Position numbers and translations under genes: made by a program. The notes under the pieces were generated by a model. That model saw only the letters and a program-made list of their open reading frames with translations, made no database searches and was not told where the DNA came from. From PALSA-1316 sp964499365 (lineage in GTDB: Bacteria > Nitrospirota > Thermodesulfovibrionia > Thermodesulfovibrionales > UBA6898), in contig CAZCKU010000012.1 of assembly GCA_964499365.1 (NCBI GenBank), forward strand, positions 79,888 to 143,887: 64,000 nt of DNA, in the 5' to 3' direction. Below are positions 14,933 through 23,530 of the stretch, piece by piece; within the stretch, counting starts at the first letter, position 1, and each line of letters starts with the position of its first letter.

Positions 14933-15874
14933 ATGGAATCCGATAATCTGCATGTTGTAACCGGAGCATATGGGTTTTCCGGTAAGTATATCGCCAATCG
15001 GCTACTTGAAGCTGGGCGGCAGGTCCGAACCATAACAGACTCACTTCATCGCAGCAATCCGTTTAACGGCGCCCTGCGTGCCTTTCCCTATAACTTTGCC
15101 AACCCTGAAAAGCTTGTTGAATCGTTAAGTGGTGCAACCGTTCTCTATAATAACTACTGGGTACGGTTCAATCATGGAGACTTCACCTATTCAAAAGCGG
15201 TCGATAATTCCAAGCTTCTTTTTGATGCTGCAAAAGAAGCTGGCATTCAGCGGATTGTCCATATCAGCATAACGAATCCTTCCGAAGACTCCGGTTTTGA
15301 ATATTTCAGCGGCAAGGCAAAGATTGAACGCATGCTGATTGAATCAGGTATGTCATACGCTATACTGCGCCCTGCTGTTATCTTTGGACCAGAGGACATC
15401 CTGATAAACAATATTGTTTGGTTTCTGAGAAAGTTTCCGGTTTTTGGCGTCTTTGGAGATGGCAAATACCGTCTTCAGCCGATTCATGTCGAAGATCTCG
15501 CAAAATTGGCAGTCGAGCAAGGACAGAAAAGAGAGAACTGTATAATTGATGCTATAGGGCCAGAAACTTTTACTTATCGAAACTTGGTTGAGGAAATAGG
15601 GAAGGCTATTGGAAGGCCGAGACCTATTATCTCGATTCCACCTGTTGTCGGGTATTCTATTGGCTCAATAATTGGGAAACTGGTAGGAGATGTTGCCATT
15701 ACCTATGATGAGATTGGAGGCCTAATGGCTGACCTGCTTTATACTGAATCCGACCCTGTGGGTGAACGCAAATTGACCCACTGGCTTAGAGAGCATTCAG
15801 TCACGGTCGGCATGCGCTATAGTAACGAATTAGCCCGTCGAAACAACAGGTTACAGTCCTATGAGCATTTATAG
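14933..15874 (+). CDS. NAD(P)-dependent atypical short-chain dehydrogenase/epimerase (NDUFA9/NmrA-like)
   Basis: A 313-residue Rossmann-fold protein. The nucleotide-binding loop is TGAYGFSGKYIA (GxxGxxG with Ala in the middle), followed by RIVHISIT, a YFSGKAKIERML region in place of the classical YxxxK, and LRPAVIFGPED. This pattern matches the atypical SDRs that include complex I subunit NDUFA9 and sugar-nucleotide epimerase-like proteins. The C-terminal part (RPRPIISIPPVVGY) matches that subfamily as well. Substrate unknown. GAGGAGG lies five bases before the ATG. It is the third gene of the GbsR-type operon. Confidence 0.82.
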   Translation: MESDNLHVVTGAYGFSGKYIANRLLEAGRQVRTITDSLHRSNPFNGALRAFPYNFANPEKLVESLSGATVLYNNYWVRFNHGDFTYSKAVDNSKLLFDAAKEAGIQRIVHISITNPSEDSGFEYFSGKAKIERMLIESGMSYAILRPAVIFGPEDILINNIVWFLRKFPVFGVFGDGKYRLQPIHVEDLAKLAVEQGQKRENCIIDAIGPETFTYRNLVEEIGKAIGRPRPIISIPPVVGYSIGSIIGKLVGDVAITYDEIGGLMADLLYTESDPVGERKLTHWLREHSVTVGMRYSNELARRNNRLQSYEHL

Positions 15875-16006
15875 ATGGCCACGAGAAAAGGCTGCGGGGG
15901 CAATGTCAGAATGTTCAAAACAAGAGACCAGTGCTATAGTCCTTCCTGATTGCCCCGGGGACTCAGCCATTTTGTTCGGCATATGAAAAACTGAATGAGG
16001 ATAAAT

Positions 16007-16507
16007 ATGGGTTGTAGAGAAGATATCCAAGCTACATATTCCAACCTGAGTTATGGTGGAAAAGTGGGGCTTCTTGCTTTTCTGGGTGCCGCCCTAACCA
16101 TGTTTGCATTTCTGATCAGCATGTATTACACGCTACCGCTCGGTGATCAGGCCCGCCAAATGAATCTATTTTTTGCAATACTGGACCCTTTCGTTCTAAC
16201 CGTAGCATTTCCAGTCGCAGCATGCGGAGCTGCGGTGGCATTCCCTTTTGCCTATTTCTGCCTGAAAGAAAGAAATGTGTTCAACTGCAGCTTGTTTGTA
16301 AGCTTAATTTCGATTGTTAGTCTTGTCATCTTGACAGTAAACCGCTACGACATATTTTGGGCTATTCCAGTAATCTTGCTCACATTATGTATATGTTTAC
16401 TGCTATGTAAGTTTGTACCTATTACATTTTTTCGAGCATCATCTACCTGGGAAAAGAAAAATGGAAATAGCAGCAAATCCAGGGGGAATGAAGGCACAAG
16501 CAAATAA
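16007..16507 (+). CDS. Four-span membrane protein of unknown function
   Basis: A 166-residue protein with four hydrophobic stretches (about residues 20-42, 55-95 in two segments, and 103-145). The C-terminal tail is basic and hydrophilic. I do not recognise the family. ATG 16007 is preferred because a GAGG sits six bases upstream; an in-frame ATG at 15995 would add four residues. It lies 132 bases after the SDR gene in the same direction, so co-transcription is possible but not shown. Confidence 0.6.
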   Translation: MGCREDIQATYSNLSYGGKVGLLAFLGAALTMFAFLISMYYTLPLGDQARQMNLFFAILDPFVLTVAFPVAACGAAVAFPFAYFCLKERNVFNCSLFVSLISIVSLVILTVNRYDIFWAIPVILLTLCICLLLCKFVPITFFRASSTWEKKNGNSSKSRGNEGTSK

Positions 16508-16916
16508 AAACATGGAAGACGTCCGAATCGGGGCAGCAGGGAATAGCTGGCGCGTAGCTCCAGCTGAGTTATGTCGTTATGTTCGTTTCTTTCGGAAATC
16601 ATTGCTATCAATGAAATACATGCAGCGCGAGCTTGTCGGTGACATCCGCACCGATCGCTGAAAATGTACCCATGTTTTTTTGGTCTGTTATCGATGAGGG
16701 ATTCTTTTGGAAATTCGCACGAGAATAATATAGGGACCTTATACTTCTCTCTCCCTCAGCGAGATATCAGCGAGTAGTAGTTCCGTAAAGTTACGGTGCC
16801 AACTCCTCAGTTATCGCAAATAGAAACTCGTGCGTAGTACTGTGAGTACACTCGCTCTGCTTGTCACCGGCGCCTATTGAGCCGGAATGGGTGTCCCGAA
16901 TCTCGGGTATATATAC
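16508..16916. other. Spacer between convergent genes, with a small hairpin
   Basis: About 410 bases with no recognisable gene. A perfect CCGTAA-AG-TTACGG hairpin lies at 16783-16796. A frame across 16501-16661 looks weakly protein-like but has no known motif. Confidence 0.45.
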
Positions 16917-17765
16917 TTATGAATGAAAGAAACTCGCTATATCCTCTGTGTGCGCAGTTAGAAACTCTGTAAATGTGACCAGGTCATCCTGATTAAATCC
17001 ACATGTATAAAAAAATGCCTCGTGCTTGTCGGTCCATTGCCCGTCTCCCCTCATCGCTGTCGGCTGCTCTGAATAGCCGGTGAGCCCTTCGGCGAGGTAT
17101 ACATAGATATCTTCGCTGCAGGTCAGGCCCTCAGGCTGCGAAGAATGGTGATTCGCGCATGATGCGGTAATGTCTTGGGGAAAATTGAGTGAGTCCAGAA
17201 ACCAGCCGCCGGCAGTTGCGTGATCGCATTGAAAAAAATTCCTTTCTGCCGCAAGCAACGCTGATCCAACAACCGACCCGGTCGAAAGTATCTGCTCGGA
17301 ATACGCTTCCTTGTTAAGCGTCATGATTACTATGCGCCCGATATCATGGAGCAGTCCTGCCAGAAAGGCTGTCCCATTGGGACTTCCCTTCCTCCGTTGG
17401 GCTATTGACTCAGACAGCAGAGCAACCGCATACGAGTGTCCCCATAGATTTTCAAGCTGCTGTCCGGGGAGGGGGATAAGCGTAAACATGGCCACGCCCA
17501 GGGCAATACTCCTGACGAGGTTCATTCCCAACAGCAATACGGCCTGCTCGATACTGTCAATTTTGCCGCGGTACCCGAAGGCTGATGAATTGGCTACCGA
17601 CACGAGACGTACTGCGATGGCCTGATCATGCTTTATAATGCTCGTAATATCGTCTATGCTGCAGTTTTCATCCTGCGTTGCGGCAAAGAGCCTGTGATTA
17701 CTGCCCTGAATGGTTGCCAGTTTTATAAGCCCCCTTACTTTTTCCTCGGTCACTGACTGGATCAC
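16917..17765 (-). CDS. HDOD-domain signalling protein
   Basis: A 282-residue cytosolic protein. The HDOD domain spans most of its length: DDITSIIKHDQAIAVRLVSVANSSAFGY, IDSIEQAVLLLGMNLVRSIALGVAM and AFLAGLLHDIGRIV, with the HD motif retained as LLHDIGR. HDOD proteins act in two-component and second-messenger networks, usually without hydrolase activity. The start is taken as GTG 17765, with GGAG eight bases upstream and overlapping the stop of the upstream kinase gene as GTGA. A longer frame to 17828 lies inside the kinase gene and is rejected. Coupled translation suggests the kinase and HDOD protein work as a pair. Confidence 0.85.
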   Translation of the reverse strand: MIQSVTEEKVRGLIKLATIQGSNHRLFAATQDENCSIDDITSIIKHDQAIAVRLVSVANSSAFGYRGKIDSIEQAVLLLGMNLVRSIALGVAMFTLIPLPGQQLENLWGHSYAVALLSESIAQRRKGSPNGTAFLAGLLHDIGRIVIMTLNKEAYSEQILSTGSVVGSALLAAERNFFQCDHATAGGWFLDSLNFPQDITASCANHHSSQPEGLTCSEDIYVYLAEGLTGYSEQPTAMRGDGQWTDKHEAFFYTCGFNQDDLVTFTEFLTAHTEDIASFFHS

Positions 17766-18478
17766 GCCAGCTTCTCCGGGATGGGGCTTGTCGTCTCGGG
17801 AATTGGGAGGGAAATAACGAAACAGCAACCCTCTCCTGACGGTGAGACCGTAATAGTTCCGTCATGCTCCGCTATGACGCTCCTGGCAAAGCTTAAGCCC
17901 AGGCCGCTTCCTATCTTTTTTGTTGTGAAAAAGGGAGTAAATATATTTTCAGAGTCGCCCGCCGGGATACCTGGTCCCGTATCAGCAATAACAAGATCCA
18001 GCATATCTCCGCGTACCAGCGTCATGACTTTCAGGATTCTTTTTCCTTCCCAGGACTCCAGGGCCTGAAGGGCATTCATGACAATGTTAAATATGACCTG
18101 TTGTATGAGATATCCATTGCCGTTTATATGGATGGAACTGGCCATTAAATGCATTTCGAGAACAATCTGGGCGTTCCTGAATTGCCGTTCAAAAAGGCTG
18201 AGCGTATCCACAATAACGTCGTCGATCTTAACCGGATAAAAAGTGCCGATGCTCTTCCCTTTTACAAATAACAATATATTATCCAAAATGCTGGTGGCTC
18301 TGATCCCGGCCAAATATATTTCATTAATGTTCTGCTTTATTTGCGGGTCAATATCTGCCAATAGCAAAAGTTCCGCCCGCGCGATTATGACACTTAACGG
18401 AGTTTTTAATTGGTGAGCTATAAATGCCGATTCGAGATTAAGATCTGTCTGCTGTCTCCTGTCCTTATTCTGATTCAA
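17762..18478 (-). CDS. Soluble HisKA/HATPase histidine kinase without sensor domain
   Basis: A 238-residue kinase core: H-box AFIAHQLKTPLSVI near the N-terminus, an N-box-like FNIVMNALQAL, G1 DTGPGIP, F-box FFTTKKIGSGLGLSFARSVI and a final GCCFVISLPIP. There is no transmembrane or PAS input domain, and no response regulator is adjacent. Input must come from a partner, possibly the coupled HDOD protein. The start is TTG 18478, with GGAGG six bases upstream. The gene lies 81 bases downstream of folK's stop in the same direction and may be read from the dapL-folK transcript or its own promoter. Confidence 0.87.
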   Translation of the reverse strand: MNQNKDRRQQTDLNLESAFIAHQLKTPLSVIIARAELLLLADIDPQIKQNINEIYLAGIRATSILDNILLFVKGKSIGTFYPVKIDDVIVDTLSLFERQFRNAQIVLEMHLMASSIHINGNGYLIQQVIFNIVMNALQALESWEGKRILKVMTLVRGDMLDLVIADTGPGIPAGDSENIFTPFFTTKKIGSGLGLSFARSVIAEHDGTITVSPSGEGCCFVISLPIPETTSPIPEKLA

Positions 18479-18559
18479 CTGGCGCCTCCGCTGGTACCTC
18501 TATATTTGCACTAAAAATAACATTCCGGGTTTATTAAATCCAGCATTTTTTCGGATATA

Positions 18560-19030
18560 TCAACGCTGTTTTTTTGCCGCCAGTTCCTCCCGGAGTCTTC
18601 CGATACTCTTCTTCAGAACAGGGTGCACCTTGCCCGGGGCTATTTCGGCCAGAGGCCGCAGGACGAAATCACGCTCATGCATCAGGGGATGGGGGACGGT
18701 AAGCCCTTCGGTTTCTATCCTGAGGTCATCATAGAGGAGGATATCGAGATCAATGATGCGGGGTCCCCATTTCTCTGCCCGGTTCCGGCCCATCGCGTTT
18801 TCGATCTTCATGAGCAGTGCAAGAAACTGAAGCGGCAGAAGGCCTGTTTCGACCTCTGCCGCCATGTTGATGAAACGGGGCTGGTCAGTCAGCCCCCAAG
18901 GTTCTGTCTCGATCAGCGAAGACTTCCGGACGACGCTGATGCCATGTTCCCCGAGAAGCCTGAGCGCCTCGAGGCAGTTTTTCTCCCTGTCTCCGAGGTT
19001 TGACCCGAGACCCAGATAGACGACAGCCAA
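18560..19030 (-). CDS. folK: 2-amino-4-hydroxy-6-hydroxymethyldihydropteridine pyrophosphokinase
   Basis: A 156-residue cytosolic enzyme that transfers pyrophosphate from ATP to hydroxymethyl-dihydropterin in folate synthesis. It has the N-terminal YLGLGSNLGDREKN, the substrate loop SSLIETEPWG, and the Mg-binding GPRIIDLDILLYDD followed by VPHPLMHERDFVLRPLAEIAP. Length is typical for a stand-alone HPPK. It begins eight bases after the dapL stop, so it is in that operon; the pairing of folK with dapL looks like housekeeping rather than pathway logic. Confidence 0.95.
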   Translation of the reverse strand: MAVVYLGLGSNLGDREKNCLEALRLLGEHGISVVRKSSLIETEPWGLTDQPRFINMAAEVETGLLPLQFLALLMKIENAMGRNRAEKWGPRIIDLDILLYDDLRIETEGLTVPHPLMHERDFVLRPLAEIAPGKVHPVLKKSIGRLREELAAKKQR

Positions 19031-19038
19031 CCCGTTGG

Positions 19039-20214
19039 TTACAGGATCTTCCTGATCCGTTCGACCGCCTCTTTGATCCGCTCAGACGGGACGGTCAGGG
19101 CAAACCGTATGTAGCCTTCGCCAGGGGCGCCGAATCCGTTGCCGGGTGTTCCGAGTACGCCTGCCTTTTCGAGGAGGTGTGCCACGAAGCTTGCGGAGTC
19201 ATATCCCTTCGGCACCCTGGCCCAGAGGTAGAAGCTCGCCTCGGGCTTTGTCACGGACATGCCCAGGCCGATGAGGCCGCTGTACAGGACATCCCGGCGC
19301 TCCTGATAGATCTTCCTGATATCCGCTAGGATCTTGTCATCCGTCTCCAGCGCAACGATCGAGGCCTCCTGGACCGCCTGGAAAACACCGGAGTCGAGGT
19401 TGGACTTGATCTTGCCGAGGCCGGCGATCACCTTGCTGTTGCCCACGGCAAACCCTATCCTCCAGCCGGTCATGTTGTAGGTCTTCGAAAGCGAGTGGAA
19501 CTCTATCCCGACCTCTTTTGCCCCGTCGATCTCCATAAAGCTCAGGGGCTTTTTCCCGTCGTAATAGACCTCGCTGTATGCCGCGTCGTGGCAGACGATG
19601 ATGTTATATTTCAGGGCTATCCTGATAACGTCTTCATAGAACTCCCGGGGGGCGCAGGCCGAGGTCGGGTTGTTCGGATAATTGATGAACATCAGCCTGG
19701 CCCTTTTCAGTACGTCTTCAGGGATGGCGCTGAAGTCCGGCAGGAATTTATGGTCCTCGGTGAGAGGCATGATATAGCTTTCTCCGCCGGCAAACAGCGT
19801 GCTGACCGGGTATACGGGGTATCCGGGCGAAGGCACCAGGACAACGTCACCGGGTTCGACAAAGGCCAGCGGTATGTGGCCGATGCCCTCCTTCGAGCCG
19901 ATCAGGGAAAGGACCTCTGTCTTCGGGTCGAGGTTGACGCTGAAGCGGCTCCTGTACCAGGCTGCCACCGCCTCCCGGAACGAAAGCATGCCTTCGTAGG
20001 AGGGATAGCGGTGATGTTCGGGCTTCTCCACGGCGAGCTTCATTGCATTGACAATGTGGGCAGGCGTCGGCAGGTCCGGGTCTCCGATGCTCATATCGAT
20101 GACGTCAACGCCCCGTGCCTTTGCCTCCTGCTTCATCAGGTCGATTGTCGCAAAGAGATAGGGCGGGAGACTCTTGACGCGCGATGCCATTTCTACGGAA
20201 ATCTCAGGTTTCAA
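19039..20214 (-). CDS. dapL: LL-diaminopimelate aminotransferase-type PLP enzyme
   Basis: A 391-residue fold-type I aminotransferase. It starts LPPYLFATIDLMKQEAKARG, followed by IDMSIGDPDLPTP, the PSPGYPVYP loop, FINYPNNPTSA, the PLP-lysine motif SLSKTYNMTGWRIGF and a final RFALTV. These match the DapL branch, which makes LL-diaminopimelate in one step from tetrahydrodipicolinate for lysine and cell wall. The start is taken at TTG 20214, with GGAGGT five bases upstream; longer in-frame starts lack that site. Other class I aminotransferases share these motifs, so substrate specificity is probable, not proven. Followed closely by folK. Confidence 0.85.
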   Translation of the reverse strand: MKPEISVEMASRVKSLPPYLFATIDLMKQEAKARGVDVIDMSIGDPDLPTPAHIVNAMKLAVEKPEHHRYPSYEGMLSFREAVAAWYRSRFSVNLDPKTEVLSLIGSKEGIGHIPLAFVEPGDVVLVPSPGYPVYPVSTLFAGGESYIMPLTEDHKFLPDFSAIPEDVLKRARLMFINYPNNPTSACAPREFYEDVIRIALKYNIIVCHDAAYSEVYYDGKKPLSFMEIDGAKEVGIEFHSLSKTYNMTGWRIGFAVGNSKVIAGLGKIKSNLDSGVFQAVQEASIVALETDDKILADIRKIYQERRDVLYSGLIGLGMSVTKPEASFYLWARVPKGYDSASFVAHLLEKAGVLGTPGNGFGAPGEGYIRFALTVPSERIKEAVERIRKIL

Positions 20215-20285
20215 CGGTACCTCCGGGTGTTTTTTTCCTTCTATTATATCCGAACGTCTTCCAATTGTGGAAGGCATCTGCCGGA

Positions 20286-22064
20286 TTAACCGGCCGACGA
20301 AAGACCCCTGATCTCCTTGAACAGCTCCATGGAGGCCCTCTTCGGGCCTTCCTGTTCATAGCCCCCGATGCCCAGACGGGTCCTTATCTGGCCCACCCGT
20401 ACACCGGTCCTGAACAGATGGTCAAAATATGCGGTGGCGATCTTCTCGTGATCTTCTCTGCGCTGGGGCGCCCCAAAGGGGTTTGCAAAATAGGTATGCA
20501 CCAGACCTTTTTCGTCCGTGGTCCCCTTTGCAAGTCTCGCGGCAGATCTGAAAACCGACAGCGCCTCTGCGGCGTCCGGGAAGAATTCTATCGCCGGGAT
20601 GTCCTCATTGACCGGTTCGTAATTATTGGCATACAGGACCATATGCACCGGGTAGCCCTTTACGATATGATGGTACCGGGTGATCGGCATGATGAGCCTG
20701 GCGTTCGTCTTGTCGGGGTTCATGAAGATGCTCCTGTCTATTTCCTCATAGGCATAGCCTGCCTGCAGGTCGTCGAGCCTCACAAACGCCCCAATCTCGG
20801 TGCCATAGCCGACAACCGTACCGCTGTTGTCCAGCCCCAGGGACCCCATATCATCGAATATGATCGTCATCTCGCAGATATGCTCGTCGGCCAGCAGGCG
20901 CAGGGCCTCGATTGTTTCGGACTTGCCGGCGCCGCTGTCCCCCACGATGATGACATTTGCCGAGACGCCGTCCTTGAGTTTGATGCATACCATGGCCCCG
21001 TGCAGCGGCAGACGGTTCCTGCTGAGCATTGCGATATTGTGGAGGGTAAGGGTCATCTTCTTGAAATATCCGAAATAATCGACCTCCTCGGAATGTCTGA
21101 CCAGCCCGACCAGCATGTTGCTCTGCCTGTCTTCGTAAAAGACGGTGTCTCCCGGGAGTTCGCCGGTCAGACCGAAGACCAGGACAAGGTCCGGGGATCT
21201 GCCTTCGATCTCCTCGTAGTCCGCTATCTCAAAGAGATTGCAGAGGGACAGGGCGATGGATATGAAGTCATGATGAAAATAGATGAACGCAGTGAGGTCG
21301 CCGACCTTGGCGGGAAAGCAGTACCAGTCCGCGGCGTTCAGGGAGAGCATGCCCTGGTGAAGATCCGCAATCTCCTCAAACCTCCCCTTCCGCTTGTTCA
21401 TGACAGGGTAGAGGATGACCGGAGGCTCAATGAGTGCCAGACGTATAAAGGGAACGTGCAGGAGGTTTTCATACAGCGCAGGGCAGGCCCACTCGATCTT
21501 TTCGAGGAGCATGCCCATATTCGCCCCGGCAGGCAGCTGGCGGTAGACGCGGGGGTTCTTGCCGGTCAGGTTTTCGCTGATGCGGCGGTAGACATAGAGA
21601 ACGAGGTTTTTGAATTCCTCGTTGGACTTGATGAATTGTGCATGGTGGAGGCTGTTCTTCGCATATTTCGAACGCATCGGAGCTTCAAGATAGATAAAGC
21701 GCTCAAACCTTCTCCAGAAGTTATAGAGACCCTCCATGAGTTCAAACAGCTTCTCCTTATCCGAAAGTACCGGATCATATTCGCTGTTCATGGCCGAAAT
21801 TTCTTCAGCGGTGTGGCTCGCAAGCAGCCTGAAGAGGTTCGCCATATACCCCGGCATGTCGGCCCGTCCGACCGTCGTCAGCCGTTCGTTCAGAAAGGCG
21901 AAAAGCGAGCTTCCCCGGGAGGCTATCCTTTCCAGGAAGCGTTCGACGATCTCGGCAAAAAGGTCGCTCCGGAGAAGTCTTTCGGGGGTCTCGCAATAGA
22001 TGGTCGAATAGTCGAAGATGACCTTCCCCCGGGTGATGACATAGGGTTTTTTTGCTGTCGGCAT
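20286..22064 (-). CDS. HPr-kinase/PEPCK-like P-loop protein of unknown substrate
   Basis: A 592-residue cytosolic protein. The C-terminal half resembles the HprK/PEP-carboxykinase fold: LPLHGAMVCIKL, a Walker A of the HprK type GDSGAGKSE (residues 375-383), and FDDMG near 404. The N-terminal 300 residues are mostly helical and unrecognised. It is much longer than HprK (about 310) and lacks a clear HprK P-loop partner signature, so it is not called HprK. No PTS genes are nearby. AGGAG lies ten bases before the ATG. It heads the dapL-folK run, with 71 bases to dapL. Confidence 0.65.
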   Translation of the reverse strand: MPTAKKPYVITRGKVIFDYSTIYCETPERLLRSDLFAEIVERFLERIASRGSSLFAFLNERLTTVGRADMPGYMANLFRLLASHTAEEISAMNSEYDPVLSDKEKLFELMEGLYNFWRRFERFIYLEAPMRSKYAKNSLHHAQFIKSNEEFKNLVLYVYRRISENLTGKNPRVYRQLPAGANMGMLLEKIEWACPALYENLLHVPFIRLALIEPPVILYPVMNKRKGRFEEIADLHQGMLSLNAADWYCFPAKVGDLTAFIYFHHDFISIALSLCNLFEIADYEEIEGRSPDLVLVFGLTGELPGDTVFYEDRQSNMLVGLVRHSEEVDYFGYFKKMTLTLHNIAMLSRNRLPLHGAMVCIKLKDGVSANVIIVGDSGAGKSETIEALRLLADEHICEMTIIFDDMGSLGLDNSGTVVGYGTEIGAFVRLDDLQAGYAYEEIDRSIFMNPDKTNARLIMPITRYHHIVKGYPVHMVLYANNYEPVNEDIPAIEFFPDAAEALSVFRSAARLAKGTTDEKGLVHTYFANPFGAPQRREDHEKIATAYFDHLFRTGVRVGQIRTRLGIGGYEQEGPKRASMELFKEIRGLSSAG

Positions 22065-22185
22065 AGGGTTATACTCCTGTGTGCTGCATCGGGATATATG
22101 GTAGTTTACGGCAAGGGGGCCGAAGAAAACACGGACCTTATCGGCCTATAGTTTAATTTCATAGGCGGTTGTCTCCATTTTTGCT

Positions 22186-22214
22186 TTGACAAATGAGGCG
22201 GTTTGCTTTTTAAA
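22186..22214 (+). promoter_or_regulatory. Sigma70-type promoter of the TPR/cNMP-binding gene
   Basis: TTGACA at 22186-22191, 17 bases, TTTAAA at 22209-22214 (4 of 6 matches). The predicted start near 22221 falls just before a short leader cistron. Confidence 0.55.
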
Positions 22215-22226
22215 TAGAGGAAAACC

Positions 22227-22241
22227 ATGCGTGTACGATGA
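22227..22241 (+). CDS. Four-codon leader cistron (MRVR) coupled to the next gene
   Basis: ATG CGT GTA CGA TGA, preceded by AGAGG at ideal spacing. Its TGA overlaps the ATG of the TPR/cNMP protein at 22238 as ATGA. That gene has no closer ribosome-binding site of its own, so it may be translated by re-initiation. Confidence 0.4.
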   Translation: MRVR

Positions 22242-23206
22242 GCAGAAAGAACTGGGAAGATTATTTTGAGGCGGTCAGGAAGCAGGAATGGCGCTCCGCG
22301 CGTGACGTCCTGAACGATATCGCCCCGGCTGATCCCGCGAACCCCCTGGTCTATCTCAGGCTGGGGGATGTCTGCCAGCGTCTCGGCGATACGAACGGCG
22401 CGGTGAAGGCGTATCACCAGTCCGCGCATATGCAGAGCCTTGCGGGGTTCAATCACAAGGCGCTCGCCCTCTATAAGATTATTCTCCGGATCAGGCCGGA
22501 TGACGCCGAGGCCCTCAGCAGGTCGGGTGCTCTGATGAAAGAGCTGGACACTGCCAGGGCCCCCCGGTTCACCCCGCCGCAGCCCAGCGAACCACAGCCG
22601 GAGCAGCTGCCGGCCGCTGCCCTGCCCGGGGCTGTTCCTCCTTCGCAGGGCAGCGCCGCGAATCCGGACGATGCGGTGATCGGGGGGGCAGGCATCGCGT
22701 CGATCGAAGAGATGTTTTCATCTCTGGAGGATGCGGGTCTCCGCAAAACCCTGGATGACCTGATGGTCCCGCTTTCTGAGCGGCAGGCTGCCGCTTCCCC
22801 GGTATCAGAACTCTTCGAGGGCATGTCCGAGGACGAGATCAATACGTTCTATGAGGGGCTTGAGGTCAGGTCGTATCCGGACGGGACGGTTGTGATCGAG
22901 GAGGGTGATTCTGGGGATTCCCTGTTCATGATCCGATCGGGGGCCGCGCGGGTTGTGGCCCATATGTTCGGCAGGGCGATAGAACTTGCCCGGCTGGTGG
23001 ACGGAGACCTGTTCGGAGAGGTGGCCTTTCTGACCGGCCGGCCCAGGACAGCCTCGGTCGTCGCTGACGGGCCCCTTGAGGTGTACGAGATGACACGCCT
23101 TGACGTCGAGCCGCTGATCGAGAGAAACCCCGGGATCATGTCGCGGCTTGAGGGTTTCTATGAGACCCGCGTCAGGGACACCGTCAACAAGATCCTTCCG
23201 AAATAG
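22238..23206 (+). CDS. TPR plus cyclic-nucleotide-binding domain protein
   Basis: A 322-residue soluble protein. Residues about 1-95 hold TPR-like helices (YLRLGDVCQRLGDTNGAVKAYHQSA, ALALYKIILRIRPDDAEAL). A Pro/Ala-rich linker (about 100-140) follows. Residues about 185-305 form a CRP-type beta-roll: YPDGTVVIEEGDSGDSLFMIRSGAARVV, LVDGDLFGEVAFLTGRPRTASVVA. The phosphate-binding cassette GEVAFLTGRPRTAS matches cNMP-binding domains, but no DNA-binding domain follows, so it is a signalling or scaffold protein rather than a CRP/FNR regulator. Divergent from the HprK-like gene and convergent with hgcB. Confidence 0.82.
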   Translation: MSRKNWEDYFEAVRKQEWRSARDVLNDIAPADPANPLVYLRLGDVCQRLGDTNGAVKAYHQSAHMQSLAGFNHKALALYKIILRIRPDDAEALSRSGALMKELDTARAPRFTPPQPSEPQPEQLPAAALPGAVPPSQGSAANPDDAVIGGAGIASIEEMFSSLEDAGLRKTLDDLMVPLSERQAAASPVSELFEGMSEDEINTFYEGLEVRSYPDGTVVIEEGDSGDSLFMIRSGAARVVAHMFGRAIELARLVDGDLFGEVAFLTGRPRTASVVADGPLEVYEMTRLDVEPLIERNPGIMSRLEGFYETRVRDTVNKILPK

Positions 23207-23221
23207 CCCCGGGAACAGGAG

Positions 23222-23530
23222 TCAGCAGCAGCTGCCGGAATTGCCCTTGTCCCTGTTCGGCCCGCTGCAGTCACAGGACGGCTCTCCCCCGGTTATCATG
23301 CTGTTGATGAGCGCGGCGGCGCAGCCCACTCCCTTGTCGACGACAAGCGCTCCGAAGGCACAGTTGGCGACGCAGGCCCCGCATTCCATGCACCTGTCCC
23401 TGTCGAGGATTGCCGCCTTCCTTTCTTTGAGCCCGAAGACCCTGTGGGGGCAGACTTCAAGACAGGTTCCGCAGCCGGTACACTTCTCAGCCAGCAGTTC
23501 AATGCTTGCGACGCTCTTGAGATATTTCAC
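23222..23530 (-). CDS. hgcB: HgcB, 2[4Fe-4S] ferredoxin of mercury methylation
   Basis: A 102-residue ferredoxin that passes electrons to the HgcA corrinoid. Two cluster motifs are visible: C17-x2-C20-x2-C23-x3-C27 (CTGCGTCLEVCP) and C47-x2-C50-x2-C53-x3-C57 (CMECGACVANC). The HgcB-specific features are the GVGCAAALI segment (C70), a CDC near the end and the terminal vicinal pair C101-C102. The second cluster has NCAFGA where NCP is usual. Start GTG 23530 has GGAGG five bases upstream and overlaps the hgcA stop as GTGA; it gives the family N-terminus MKYLKSV. The ATG at 23542 has its ribosome-binding site too close. Confidence 0.95.
   Translation of the reverse strand: MKYLKSVASIELLAEKCTGCGTCLEVCPHRVFGLKERKAAILDRDRCMECGACVANCAFGALVVDKGVGCAAALINSMITGGEPSCDCSGPNRDKGNSGSCC

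Noticed and set aside
20184..22151. 655-codon open frame on the plus strand
   Set aside because: It is antisense to the HprK-like gene and to part of dapL, both of which have recognisable motifs. The plus translation is compositionally odd and has no family features.
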